A DNA stretch of 64,000 nt, from positions 110,901-174,900 of the forward strand of contig NW_005434576.1 of NCBI RefSeq assembly GCF_000315625.1, written 5' to 3'. Source of the stretch: Guillardia theta CCMP2712. Lineage: Eukaryota > Cryptophyceae > Pyrenomonadales > Geminigeraceae. Under the pieces are notes generated by a model that made no database searches, had not been told where the DNA came from, and saw nothing but the letters and a program-made list of their open reading frames with translations. Position 1 is the stretch's first letter; every line of letters starts with the position of its first letter. Shown piece by piece: positions 33,201-44,899 of this stretch. The translations under genes and the position numbers were made by a program.

Positions 33201-35862
33201 CCGACAAGTGGAAACTCGGCACAGATTCCAGCTCCCCAACGCACCATCCTCGTTCCTACTGTCTTCCTCTTTGTGCAGGTGGGTAGGAGAACATACAAGA
33301 GACGAGGAAGAGGACGACAAGAGGGAGGAGCGGAGGAGGCAGAGCGGAGAGAGGAGAGAGGAGAGAGGAGAGAGGAGAGAGGGGAGAGGAGAGAGGAGAG
33401 AGGAGAGAGGAGAGAGGAGAGAGGAGGGGAGAATTGCAGTGGCAGAAGGGAAGGAAGCGAGCTAGATAATGATTTCTCCCAGGCCAATCCAGAGTTTGTG
33501 AGTCCAACACCTGGAGGGCAGGTGATGATCCAAAAACATCTTACGGCTCCCCTCAAACCTCCTCGCATCCCTTCTCCCCTCCTCTTGCACGGCCCCCCCC
33601 CTGACGTCCATGTGGACAGGATACAGCCGCCTTCGTCTTCACGTCCTACATCGGAGAGGAAGTAGCGTTCACCATTCGGGTGCAGCAGCGAAACTTCGGG
33701 CAGCAGGTGGATATAGTCACCGCTGAGGTACAGGACTCTGCCTCCTCATACTCCTCCTCCTCCTCGTATTCCTCCTCCTCCTCCTGGTACTCCTCCACGT
33801 ACTCCACCTCCTCCACGTACTCCTCCTCCTCCTCCTCGTACTTGTCCACCACCATCACCTCCTCCTCCTCCTCCTCCTCCTCCTCCTCCTCCTCCTTCCT
33901 CTCCTTCTGCCCCCATCCCTTGACGAGCTATTTCTTCCTCCAGGACCCTGGCCAACCAAATGGAGCTGTGACGTCAGCGCAAGAGGAGCAGGTCGCAACT
34001 GCCTCAACTCCATACTATGCGCAGAGATCGTAAGAGGCCAACATGCTGTGATGAGCCGCTGACACCTGACCATTCGATCAACTTCACCTTGACTGCTCCC
34101 TCCGTCCAATTTCTTTCTCCTCCCCTCTTCAATTTCTCCTTTACGGTTTTATCCTGCCCCTCTCCTCTCCTCTCCCCATCTCCTCCTCTCCTCCTCCTCT
34201 CCTCCTCCTCTCCTCCCCTCCTCTCCTCCTCCCCTCTCCCGTAGATTCTCCTGGACCCCCGTCTGCCAGCAGGCTGGTCTCGCTCGTGTCCTCTTCCTCG
34301 TCACCAGCCGAGAGGTTCCCTCCCTCAGCATCTCCAAGCTCATCCACATCGACGTCGTCACGCCGCAGCCCGTGATCCTCAACATCTCGACCTCGAGCAG
34401 GTGAGGCCGCGAGGGCTGCGAGAGGAGGAGGAGACAGAGCTGACGAGAGGGGGCGAGGACAGTCAGATGCGGGTAGGATGCGAGATGATGCTGGAGGTAC
34501 AAGCGGCGGACGGGAGGGAGGAGACGAGGAGGAGGAACAACTCGGCGTACGGGCAGGACTTCAACTTCACCATCTGGCGGTGGGACGCGGGGAGGACGAC
34601 GAGGACGGCGATGCCGCTGACGACAGCGGGGGTGAGCATAGGGGGGGCAGAGGCGAACGCGTACAACGGGACGACGGGGAGGTAGGCGAGAGGCGGAGAC
34701 GAGGAGGGGGGAAGGGAGGAGAGGGGAGGGCAGGAGGGCGGGAGACAAGCAGGGGAGGAGAGGGGGCAGGGAGCTGACGAGGGAGGGGACGCAGGCTGAT
34801 GTGGAAGCCGGTGAGGGGGCAGGAAGGAGGAGAGTACGAGATCTGCATGGTGGTGAGAGATGGATGTCACGTGGGGGTGCCGGCGGAAGGCTGCGTGAAC
34901 ATGAGCATCGCCAAGTGCCAAGCGTGTCTGGCAGCTGGGGACTCGCTGGAGGGGCTGGCGCGGCAGTACCGGACGGACTTCTTGTCCTTGTACACGTTCA
35001 ACGTCGGGCTGGGTAAGGAAGGGGAGAGGCAGGGGGAGGGTGCGGGGAGGGGAGCGAGAAGGGGAGAAGGGACTGACAAGGAGGGGCAGGTAACCCAGAC
35101 AGCGTCACGGTGGATCGACCGATCAACGTGGGCTTCCTCTACCGGGTGAGTCAAGAGGAGGAGGGGGAAGGAGGAGCTGAGAGGGGAGGGGCACAGGTGA
35201 AGGAGGGGGACACGCTGGACGAGCTTGGGAGGACGTTCTTCACGGAGATAGGAAGTCTTCTTGAGGCGAGGAGGGAGGAGGAGGGGGAGGAGGAACGAGA
35301 GGGGAGGAGGGAGGGGGAGGAGGGGAAGGACGAGCTGCGAGGGAAGGGGGACGTGGAGGGAAGGGGGATCGGAGGGAAGGGGGAAGGGGGAGGGGCTGAG
35401 AGGAGGAGGTGCAGGTGAACAGCGACATCGCGGAGAGGAACAACATTGCTACGGAATACTGGAGGGGAGGCACGGTTGTAGCGGGTAAGAAGGGGAGAGG
35501 GGGCTGAAGGGAGGAGGGGGCTGAAGGGAGGAGGAGGAGGAGGATGAGGATGAGGGCGAGGGCGAGGGCGAAGAAGAGGATGTTGACGAGCAAGAGAAGG
35601 AGGACAAGGAGGAAAAGGAAGGAAGAGCAGGAGGACGAGGAGCAGTACAAAGAGAGGGACAGAGAGAAGGGAGGAGGAAGGGGAGGACTTGAGGGGGAAG
35701 AGTGAAGGAGGGAGATTGCAATAGCTCTCTGACGTGAGAGGAGGAGCAGGGAACGTGAGTACTGTTATCATCTACCCCGGAGAAGATATCTGCATCGTCA
35801 ATATGATGTGCCACGTTCAATGTGACAATACTGGTTGCTTGTCCACTCAGACCTTCGTCTGA
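30096..35862 (+). CDS. Secreted LamG-like and LysM-like multidomain protein, copy A
   Basis: Exon 1 (ATG 30096) encodes a signal peptide, WRGAAALLVMRLTMVMGQTP, and is followed by many exons. An early LamG/concanavalin-like region shows YQFTVEAWVKLEPVSSSSYV, then SIPMSTWNHIAG and GFGYGCFSGSLDEIRIWKQ (about 31520-31580), the typical end of a LamG_3 unit. Middle exons give GATYIDRPAKAVISAISG and DTAAFVFTSYIGEEVAFTIR, likely beta-sandwich domains. Near the end, CLAAGDSLEGLARQYRTDFL and VKEGDTLDELGRTFFTEIGS, plus VIIYPGEDICIV, look like LysM carbohydrate-binding repeats. A Cys-rich tail, MMCHVQCDNTGC, ends at the stop 35860-35862. An extracellular glycan-binding role is inferred. Exon borders between 31600 and 34200 are only partly resolved. 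Confidence 0.68.
32092..32146. repeat. (TTGTC)n pentanucleotide repeat in an intron of copy A
   Basis: About eleven units on the plus strand. It gives the spurious VLSCL frames. Confidence 0.9.
34240..35535. repeat. Inner arm of inverted repeat (about 1.3 kb), partner about 36500-37800
   Basis: The sequence here, exons and introns alike, is nearly the reverse complement of 36500-37800. Protein blocks such as the LysM-like region are identical apart from single residues. The flanking parts of the two genes are much more diverged. Borders are estimates by eye. Confidence 0.8.
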
Positions 35863-35997
35863 TGTACTCTTGTTACTTGCTCCCACTCCTCTTCCTCTCT
35901 CTCTCCCTCGTCCTCTTCCTCTTCCTGGTCCTACTTCACTCTTGAATTTTGTTTTCATGTACATAAATGCCTCCTGATGGTTGTAACGAGATGGGAG

Positions 35998-36115
35998 GAG
36001 AGAAGAGGAGAGGAGAGGAGTGGAGAGGAGAGGAGAGGAGAGGAGAGGAGAGGAGAGGAGAGGAGAGGAGAGGAGAGGAGAGGAGAGGAGAGGAGAGGAG
36101 AGGAGAGGAGAGGAT
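35998..36115. repeat. (AGGAG/GAGAG)n pentanucleotide repeat between the two gene ends
   Basis: Over 20 near-perfect AGGAG units lie in the short spacer between the convergent copies A and B, close to the centre of the inverted repeat. Confidence 0.9.
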
Positions 36116-36262
36116 GAGATAAAATGAAAGGTGAACATGACGCGACTGAGAGTGGAGGATGGCTTATTTTCTGACACAGGTCAAGAACGATCCAACAAGA
36201 CATGACTGCAGGATTCAATCTTTCGTGTCTGCTCTTACTATACAACATGTACAACATTCATC

Positions 36263-38483
36263 TCAGCTTGCACTCTGACGACGAGCATTCCACTCTACAC
36301 ACGGAGGAGACAACGCAGACCTGACAAGAAAGCATGTGACAACACTGAGACAGCAGCATGATGTTTCTATCATCACCTTCTCGCCAGGTAGGATGAGAAT
36401 ACTGCTCGTGTTCCCTCCTACTCTCTCCGAGTCAACACATCCTCCTCCTCCTCCTCCTCCTTTTTCCTCAGCCTCAGCCTTTTGCCACTTCCTCTTCATC
36501 CCTCTCCTCCTCCTCCTCCCTTCAGCCCCCTCCTCCCTTCAGCCCCCTCTCCCCTTCTTACCCGCTACAACCGTGCCTCCCCTCCAGTATTCCGTAGCAA
36601 TGTTGTTCCTCTCCGCGATGTCGCTGTTCACCTGCACCTCCTCCTCTCAGCCCCTCCCCCTTCCCCCTTCCCTCCGATCCCCTTCCCTCTCAGCTCGTCC
36701 TTCCCCTCCTCCCCTCCCCTCCCCTCTCGTTCCTCCTTCCCTCTCCTCCTCCCTCCTCGCCTCAAGAAGACTTCCTATCTCCGTGAAGAACGTCCTCCCA
36801 AGCTCGTCCAGCGTGTCCCCCTCCTTCACCTGTGCCCCTCCCCTCTCAGCTCCTCCTTCCCCCTCCTCCTCTTGACTCACCCGGTAGAGGAAGCCCACGT
36901 TGATCGGTCGATCCACCGTGACGCTGTCTGGGTTACCTGCCCCTCCATGTCATGCCCTTCTCCCCTTCTCGCTCCCCTCTCCGCTCCCTCCCCCTGCCTC
37001 TCCCCTTCCTTACCCAGCCCGACGTTGAACGTGTACAAGGACAAGAAGTCCGTCCGGTACTGCCGCGCCAGCCCCTCCAGCGAGTCCCCAGCTGCCAGAC
37101 ACGCTTGGCACTTGGCGATGCTCATGTTCACGCAGCCTTCCGCCGGCACCCCCACGTGACATCCATCTCTCACCACCACGCAGATCTCGTACTCTCCTCC
37201 TTCCTGCCCCCTCACCGGCTTCCACATCAGCCTGCGTCCCCTCCCTCGTCAGCTCCCTCGCCCCCTCACCCTCCCCTGCTAGTACTAACAGACCACCAAG
37301 ACAACCCCATAACCTCACTTCCCCCCTCATCGTCTCCGCCTCATCGCCTACCTCCCCGTCGTCCCGTTGACGCGTTCGCCTCTGCCCCCCCCTATGCTCA
37401 CCCCCCGCTGTCGTCAGCGGGCATCGCCGTCCTCGTCGTCCCTCCCCCCCCCCCCACCGCCAGATGGTGAAGTTCCCCCCCCCCCCCCGTACGCCGAGTT
37501 GTTCCTCCTCCTCGTCTCCTCCCTCCCGTCCGCCGCTTGTACCTCCAGCATCATCTCGCATCCTACCCGCATCTGACTGTCCTCGCCCCCTCTCGTCAGC
37601 TCCTCTGTCTCCTCCTCTCGCAGCCCTCGCGGCCTCACCTGCTCGAGGTCGAGATGTTGAGGATCACGGGCTGCGGCGTGACGACGTCGATGTGGATGAG
37701 CTTGGAGATGCTGAGGGAGGGAACCTCTCGGCTGGTGACGAGGAAGAGGACACGAGCGAGACCAGCCTGCTGGCAGACGGGGGTCCAGGAGAATCTACGA
37801 GAGAGGAGAGGAGGAGAGGAGAGGAGGAGAGCAGGAGAAGAGGAGGAAGGGAAAGCAAAGGGGGTTAGGGCAAGTCGGGAGGGGACACGAGGAGGAGAGG
37901 GGAGAAGAGATGAAGTCGATAGTATCAGGAGGTGAAGGGACAGGATAGGGAAAGCAACGTATCAGTGGCTTATCGTCGGTTTGGATGTCTTGTTACCTCT
38001 GACCGACTTCGACGGGTTCACTTGCTGATCTTGTTTGTAAATTTGTTGTGAGATTGGAGAACGTGGCATAAGATGGACTTCCATATATCTGCAGCACGGC
38101 AAAGTCAGTGACGGATACTGTTCTTGTTCTTTGTTATGAGGCAAGTTGGGTTGAAAGCGGGTGTTTGGTCTGCCTTTGTGATCGATGATGCAGATTAATC
38201 TTACCTCGTCAATGCTAAAGATAACTTGTTGATCAACATTGCGCAACAGGACTTGAATCATGAAGTTGAGGTTGTCTCCGATGTACATGAGCATTTCGAA
38301 AGGCTGAGAGCTCTGCATGAAGAGAGTTAGAGGAGAAGAGTGCTTGCTACTTGTGTGTACGTTTCCTCCGGGTGTTGGATAAGTGAACTCCAGCGGCAAC
38401 TGAAAGGAAGGCGAATTCAGTTTGAGACCACGAGATATGGCCCAGAACAAAGCAGCAGATAAATCCAGCAAAGGAGGGCTAGA

Positions 38484-38526
<43 letters not shown>

Positions 38527-41500
38527 GGAGGAGGAGGAGGAGGATTACAAAGAGGAGGAGGATCAGGTGTACTAGGAGGAGGAGGACGAGGAGGAGGAAG
38601 AGAAGGAGGGGAAGGAGAAGAAGAGTAGGGTAGACAACATTTCTCTGAGCAAACAACAACCGATACGTGTCAACAAGGAGACATTCTCAGGAATTTCTAC
38701 CCAGGTGAAGAGATAGATGGGAGGCAAGGCGATGCTCCTAGCTGGGGCAGGGCGGAAGGGGTCGAAGAAGTTGGAGGGAGTTTCTTTGAGGAGGAAAAGA
38801 AGTTGAAAACCATGCCGAGGAATGACAGCAATCTTAACGTCGGAAGGTCTCCATGAAACAGTAAGAACGTGGTACGACCCCACCCACTTGTTGTCCTGAC
38901 GATGATGACGATGATCGTACGAACGAGGGCGAGGAGGAGGAGGAGGAGGAGGAGGAGGAGGAGGAGGAGGAGGAGGAGGAAGGGGGAGGAGGAGGAGGAA
39001 GGGGGAGGAGGAGGAGGAGCAAGAGCAAGAGCAAGAGCAAGAGCAAGAGGGAGGGCAAAAGATGAGTCCAAAACGGAACGAGGATGAATTGGATGAGAAG
39101 AAAACGAAAGTGAGAGATAAGAGTAAGTCAGTCATCACTTTCCTCATATGAATGACGATAATGAAACCTGACAGATGGTCGGGAAGGGGCATTGATGGCA
39201 AGAGCAGTTGAAGATGTCGTAACATGAGCACGTCTGAACCTGTTGCAAGGGTGGTTGTAAGATTTTCTCCTTGACATGTCCGACAACGGAGAATTAAAGC
39301 ACAATATCATTCATGATGAGCGGTTGAAAAGAAGCAAAGCACGGAGAAAGCACAAACACGAGAACAAGTCACGCGACATTGCAAAGAGATGGAAAGAACA
39401 CGTTCACGATCACAAGATTCGAAACAGTGTTCAAACACAATGCACATGACTACCTGACTTGTGATCTTCAAATCTGTGAAGACGGTAGGATTCAACAAGA
39501 CAAGATCAAGTCGATCCAACGGATTTGCATCAACAAGCTGAATCTGCAAGGTACCAACTTGGTTGTTGCTACATCATCTCAGTCAGGTGTTGTTAGATTG
39601 TTCAAACAGAACTGTCCCATCACCCGAACTCAAAGATCTGCATGGCTGCATCCTTCATAGAAGCACTTCCCCCCGTCTGATAATTGAGGCCCGCAAGTCT
39701 GTCCATGTATGAGGCTCCGCTGACTGGATAGAGGAGTTTTCAGCAAGGGATAAGATCGATATCTGCCCTCACCGACTGCTTCTGATTCCGTCTGGTAAAA
39801 GGTCGACGTCATTGCGGTCGTATCGTTGAAAGACCTGAAGAAAATATCAGACAATGCTCACAAGGTGGCACAAGGTGGAGAGCATTTGCCAAGTTGCTGG
39901 GGTCAAATGAAAACGAAACTCGAACGTTGCTGAACATGTTTACAACCATGAACAACAGCACGCACAGCATCACATCGACATTCGAATGAGATGAGGGAAA
40001 ATGTCTCTTCTCACCAATAGTACGCAAGTCCGTTCTGTTTGCATCTTGACAACAAGCTCGCATTGCAAGCTGTCTCGAAAGCATCCATGCTCAACTGCCA
40101 TCCTTCTCTCACCTGACCCAAGAGCGTCATTCCTCTCCCTTCCTTGTCCGCACGTCTTTCATTACAGTCTCCCAGATTCGTATCTCGTCCATATTTCCGC
40201 TCAGGTACGAAGTTTGTCCCATTGCCTGTCAAAGTGAAAGGTGCGTCAGGTAACGTGAAACGTTTTCTGCTCTACCTGAAAATCTGCTCGGCCCCCGAGG
40301 GAGATCTTGTTGACGTTTCCTGTGCCATCCATCTTTCAACGACGATGCTCAAGAAGGAAGTGACCACCTGATCGGATCAGCGGAGGCAAGACGACGCTGT
40401 TTACTTGTTTTGCATCCACGTAGAACTGATCAGGGTTGTCAAGTCATACTTGCCCAGCGATGAAGATGAAGAACACTGACGTACTTTCATCGTTCCGTTG
40501 CTGTATGTTGCTGATCGATGGAGCAATCAATCGCACATCAAGGAACATGTCAAAGTTCGAGCTGACCTGAGATGTGCGTCCATGTACCGAACACGATGCT
40601 CTGACTCTCCGAGGTTATCTGAAAACTCAGTTGGTCATTCAAAACCTCAACAAACTGATCAGCTTGCCTGATAAAGAGTGTTGGATGATGACACAACGAA
40701 GCCTGCTCGTTCGGTCTGAGTGTTACAAAGACAAACATCCTCCCCTGAGGTAGAGGAGAAAGACACACCGCAATAGGGATTTGCGCTAGTCTGTCCGCAA
40801 AACAGCAAGAAACCTTCGTTTGTAGAGGATGATCTGAAAGAGGGTCTCAGCAGTGCCTCGATAACCCAATGATGCTATCAGTGTACGAGCTCATTCCGCA
40901 TTGAACAGAGCAGGATCCAAGGTATGAAGTACCGCCGCAATCTATCACAATACTCGTCAAACGGTGCACAACTACCCGATGGGAGGAATTTCATAATTTC
41001 CTACTTGTCAGATTCAAGCAGCTCGTCGTGCTCACTGTGTTCAGCGTCCCAACAATGTAGTTGATGTCGCTCGCTGGCGTCTTCTGCACTAGCCGAACCT
41101 GTTGCTTCTTCATCATGCCTTCAGCAGGCCAAAGCGCTTTGTATCACCCAAGCCTGAACCGCCAAGTCCTGTGTGTTCAAAACTGCAAAATGGCCCACAT
41201 CAAAAGAGGAGCAAGGAGCAGGAGATGGTGTTCGTACCTGGACTGGAAACCTCTACAGGAGCATTCCATGTCGTCCCAGAGACCGGCGGAGTGACCATAA
41301 TGGAATATCCTGCCAGCTCAGATCAACATCCCCCAGGGCCCCTTTGCACCGTACAACACATCACTTCCACAGGCCTGAGGCTCCCTCACCGTTGAGGGCA
41401 GCAATCCCTCCCTCTCCCTCTCCTCACTCCCCAGCCATCCTCCTACCTGCTCGGCCTGCTGGCGTCTGCCCCATCACCATCGTCAGCCGCATGACGAGCA

Positions 41501-41531
41501 GCGCTGCGGCTCCCCGCCATCTTGGCGCCAT
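36263..41531 (-). CDS. Secreted LamG-like and LysM-like multidomain protein, copy B (possibly damaged)
   Basis: This is the tail-to-tail paralogue of copy A. The signal-peptide exon (ATG 41531) is identical in protein to copy A. Diverged middle exons still show the same architecture: TQDLAVQAWVIQS; LRPNEQASLCHHPTLFI with GTWTHISG (LamG-like); FTYPTPGGNVHTSSK with YIGDNLNFMIQVLLRNVDQQ, matching the copy A block before the inner arm. The LysM-like part is nearly identical to copy A. The last exon (ILPGEKVMIETSC) is related but diverged, with a stop at 36265-36263. Within the inner arm, 37440-37495 has runs of C up to 14 long where copy A has normal coding sequence, and 37250-37400 also differs. 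That could be base-call error or real decay. Exon borders are approximate. Confidence 0.6.
36500..37800. repeat. Inner arm of inverted repeat, partner 34240-35535
   Basis: Reverse complement of the copy A 3' portion. It contains the suspicious poly-C stretch at 37440-37495. Confidence 0.8.
38485..39060. repeat. Simple repeats in copy B introns: (GAT)n, (GGA)n, (GAGCAA)n
   Basis: (ATG)n at about 38484-38526, (GGA)n at 38932-38980 and (AGAGCA)n at about 39019-39050, all within the minus-strand copy B gene. Confidence 0.85.
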
Positions 41532-41578
41532 GATGAGGTGAAGCAACGGATTTCACTCTTCTTGACAACCCATCCCGG
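41417..41578. repeat. Outer arm of inverted repeat, partner 30049-30210
   Basis: 162 bp containing the first exon of copy B. By eye it has two mismatches to the inverted partner. Confidence 0.85.
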
Positions 41579-41602
41579 AACTTCGACTCCTCTGAGGCGA
41601 GT
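41579..41602. repeat. 24-bp block, direct repeat of 30025-30048
   Basis: Identical to 30025-30048 and in the same orientation, although it borders inverted arms. Confidence 0.9.
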
Positions 41603-42110
41603 GTGGCGTGGCAAATATTATCCGACCGGATACCGGGCCCGGCCCAGGCTGACCGTACACCGTGGCACTCAGTGACTGAGAGCGGGCGCCTCTGAGTCGG
41701 CAGTCACGGGGCCCGGCCCGCGGCCGGGGCCGGCGGGGGAGCCTCGGAGCCTGGCCCCCGCGGGGGCGGGGCTACCGTACTACCCGGCGGGCCCGGCCGC
41801 TAAACCCGCGGCCCGCGGCGCCGTGTCACGTTGTGGCCAAAGTGCCAATGTGCCTCCGGGGCCCGGGTGGAGGGGGGGCCCGGGCCGCGGCGTGGCAATT
41901 AAGTTCGGCCAGCGCCCGGAACCCGGCGTTCCGGGAACTTTGCCAGGTTTCCGTGCTGCGGGACGGTCGACCGGAGTCGGCGGAATGTCACACGGTGTTC
42001 CGCGGGTTCAACATGATAGCCTGAGCCCATTTGATGCCCGGCCCTTGAATGTGCCGCCCACCGCTCCAACGGTGCCAGCCTTCCCCACCCGCGGCCCTTA
42101 CACGCGCTAG
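41603..42110. repeat. GC-rich dispersed repeat island
   Basis: Very GC-rich, with repeated GGGCCCGG and GCCCGGCC words and CACTCAGTGACTGAG near 41666. It shares words with the islands at 27840, 55260 and 62440. Apparent ORFs through it are composition artefacts. Confidence 0.6.
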
Positions 42111-42246
42111 AACGCAGCACAGAGGAGTTGCCTTGGTGTGTGTGATGGAGTGAACTGGAAAATGAGATCGAATTGAAGTAGGCTTTCAAAGTTAGTGTAA
42201 ACAGAGAGGGCAAATATCTTTCAACTTAGATTTTAGCACGTCAAGA

Positions 42247-42921
42247 TCAAGCTATCGAGGGAACAAAGTGCAGCATCATCAGGCACATCATGCTCAGAAC
42301 AAATAGGATGGGTATAGTCCACCAAGACCACACCGGCCAGAGTGCAATGGGGAAAGAGACTGCTGAAGTGACAACACAGATGGCAGCTAGCCCGATGGCC
42401 CTTTTCACAGGCTTGCTGTGCGGGTTCCCCGCATCTCTAGAATTGTAAGCTGTCTCCCACTGAATGTTATGCACGATTGCAAGCCAGAATATAAGATAGA
42501 TCATCACTATGAGTACTGCAACACAACACAACAAAGCAAGGTTCAGGAAAAACCGATTCACCCTATCATCAACTAGCACCACTTGAACGAACTCAGTAGC
42601 GTTGAGAACAGCAAATCCTGCAATGAGCCAGCAGATTGCCTCGACTTTGCTCTTGATCTGCGCCTTTCTTGATCTCAAGTACTTGTTGTGCCAGTAATCT
42701 TCAACTCGGTTCCATTCGGCCGTTCCATGATTCGTGTTCGGGCGCAATCCTGGAATCTTGGTGATCTTTTCTGCATCCGCAAGAGCGTTCAAGATATTCT
42801 CCGCGACCTTTCTGCCCTGGGGAACCCTCGATCGCATTTCATTCTCAGGCGCATCTTGTTGCACGCTTGGGTTGGAAGAAAGTAGGGTGTCAGTCTCATT
42901 TGCATGATCGTCCTTCTCCAT
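42247..42921 (-). CDS. TMEM128: TMEM128-like four-pass membrane protein
   Basis: TMEM128 proteins are small four-pass membrane proteins of unknown biochemical role, thought to act in the early secretory pathway. An acidic/polar N-terminus (MEKDDHANETDTLLSSNPS) precedes four hydrophobic spans: VEAICWLIAGFAVLNATEF, FFLNLALLCCVAVLIVMIYL, AIGLAAICVVTSAVSFPIAL and WTIPILFVLSMMCLMMLHFV. The FPIALWPVWSWWT motif before the last span matches the family's FNIALWHVWSFFTP pattern. I chose the start at 42921, because the frame upstream to 42987 passes through a ttttgacag acceptor-like sequence and probably holds an intron. The stop is at 42249-42247. Confidence 0.75.
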   Translation of the reverse strand: MEKDDHANETDTLLSSNPSVQQDAPENEMRSRVPQGRKVAENILNALADAEKITKIPGLRPNTNHGTAEWNRVEDYWHNKYLRSRKAQIKSKVEAICWLIAGFAVLNATEFVQVVLVDDRVNRFFLNLALLCCVAVLIVMIYLIFWLAIVHNIQWETAYNSRDAGNPHSKPVKRAIGLAAICVVTSAVSFPIALWPVWSWWTIPILFVLSMMCLMMLHFVPSIA

Positions 42922-44163
42922 GCTGATCAAGCTGTCAAAAACAAAAGTAAGCGGGTATGAACATGTGAAAATCATTGTCGACATCATTTGCTGCGATATT
43001 TACCACACTTCAACGGCAGTCAAAAGTGTGCGAGAGGGTCCCAACCCTAGATTTCGCTACCTTGTTTGCATACTGAATTTAGGCACCGTATTTACTTGAA
43101 TTTTGATGATTGATATAATAAACACAATCATAGCAAAACAGGGAGAGTTGACATGGAATCATTGCGAGGAGGATCAGTGTTGACAACAACGGAGCAGAAA
43201 AGGAAGGAGCAAATGCGATGAATACATAAATTAGGGACAAACGAGTGAAAATCTGGATCTATTGAGGATGTGCAGATCGATTCTGCAATTGGCTATCATG
43301 TACGCGTTCTTGATCGCTCTCGCCACTCTCTTGTATGCCCTCTACCATACTTCGCTCCTGCTGACCGACCCGACCAACTTCCGTTCAGCACATTGTCCTT
43401 CTGAGGCGGACTCAGCGACCTGGTTTGTGTGTGAAATTCAGACGGAGGGGTAGTAAGACTCCAGGGGTCAGAAAGTATGGTGGTTACGAGGACAAGAATA
43501 TGGATAATTAAGGGGTGGGTCTTTTGATGAGGGGTCATGTAATTAAGTGGGGTGGGGGATGCTGTAGGAGGGTATTTTAAATATGAACATGGTACAGATA
43601 ATAATTCTGAATCTGTACTGAATTGAGGGATCCTTCTGGTTCTTTTGTATTGAAAATCACTTCAATATATATAATAGTAACAAAAAAAGATACAAATTTT
43701 GTTCAGAATTAACTTATTTCAAAATTCCAAAAAAGCTACCAGATTTTAAAAGTGGACACCATTGGGAGACCACACAATCATACAGCGTAATCTACCCTAC
43801 CCTACCAATTAAGCATAAACTTGGGTAATGATCAGGGGTATCCTTAGTACCCCGACCACCCTGCCCATCCCCTGAGTGCTCATCATAGACGTCACAAGGC
43901 AATGCTACCCTACCTTCGACACGACATACCCCCCAGACCATCTTGTGATGAGGACTCTTTCTAGTAATATCTCTGCAAGGCTGCTTATAGTAAGACATTT
44001 TATTAAGTAACAGTATCAATAAAAGTTTGATACCCACCGATATTCCATCTCTTCCCATATCACCCCGACCTACCCTTGAGAAACAACCCCTGTCAATCAG
44101 CTACCCCTACCCCAAAAGATCAATGACACCGGGTGGGTGGGTGGCCTCCTCACTCACGCGGCT
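42922..44163. other. Divergent intergenic region with TACCC-type motif clusters
   Basis: AT-rich 43080-43260 and 43560-43760 flank clusters of GGGGTGGG (43500-43580) and CTACCCTACCCTACC (43790-44125). A 63-codon open frame at 43262-43453 has one hydrophobic stretch but no other support. The region should contain promoters of the TMEM128-like and ubiquitin-fusion genes. Confidence 0.45.

Positions 44164-44899
<736 letters not shown>

Noticed and set aside
41823-42110. Overlapping open frames in a very GC-rich block
   Set aside because: All frames are open from lack of AT-rich stop codons. The block shares words with other repeat islands.
43262-43453. 63-codon frame with one hydrophobic segment
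   Set aside because: It lies in an AT-rich to G-rich promoter-like region without homology or splice context. I could not support it as a gene.
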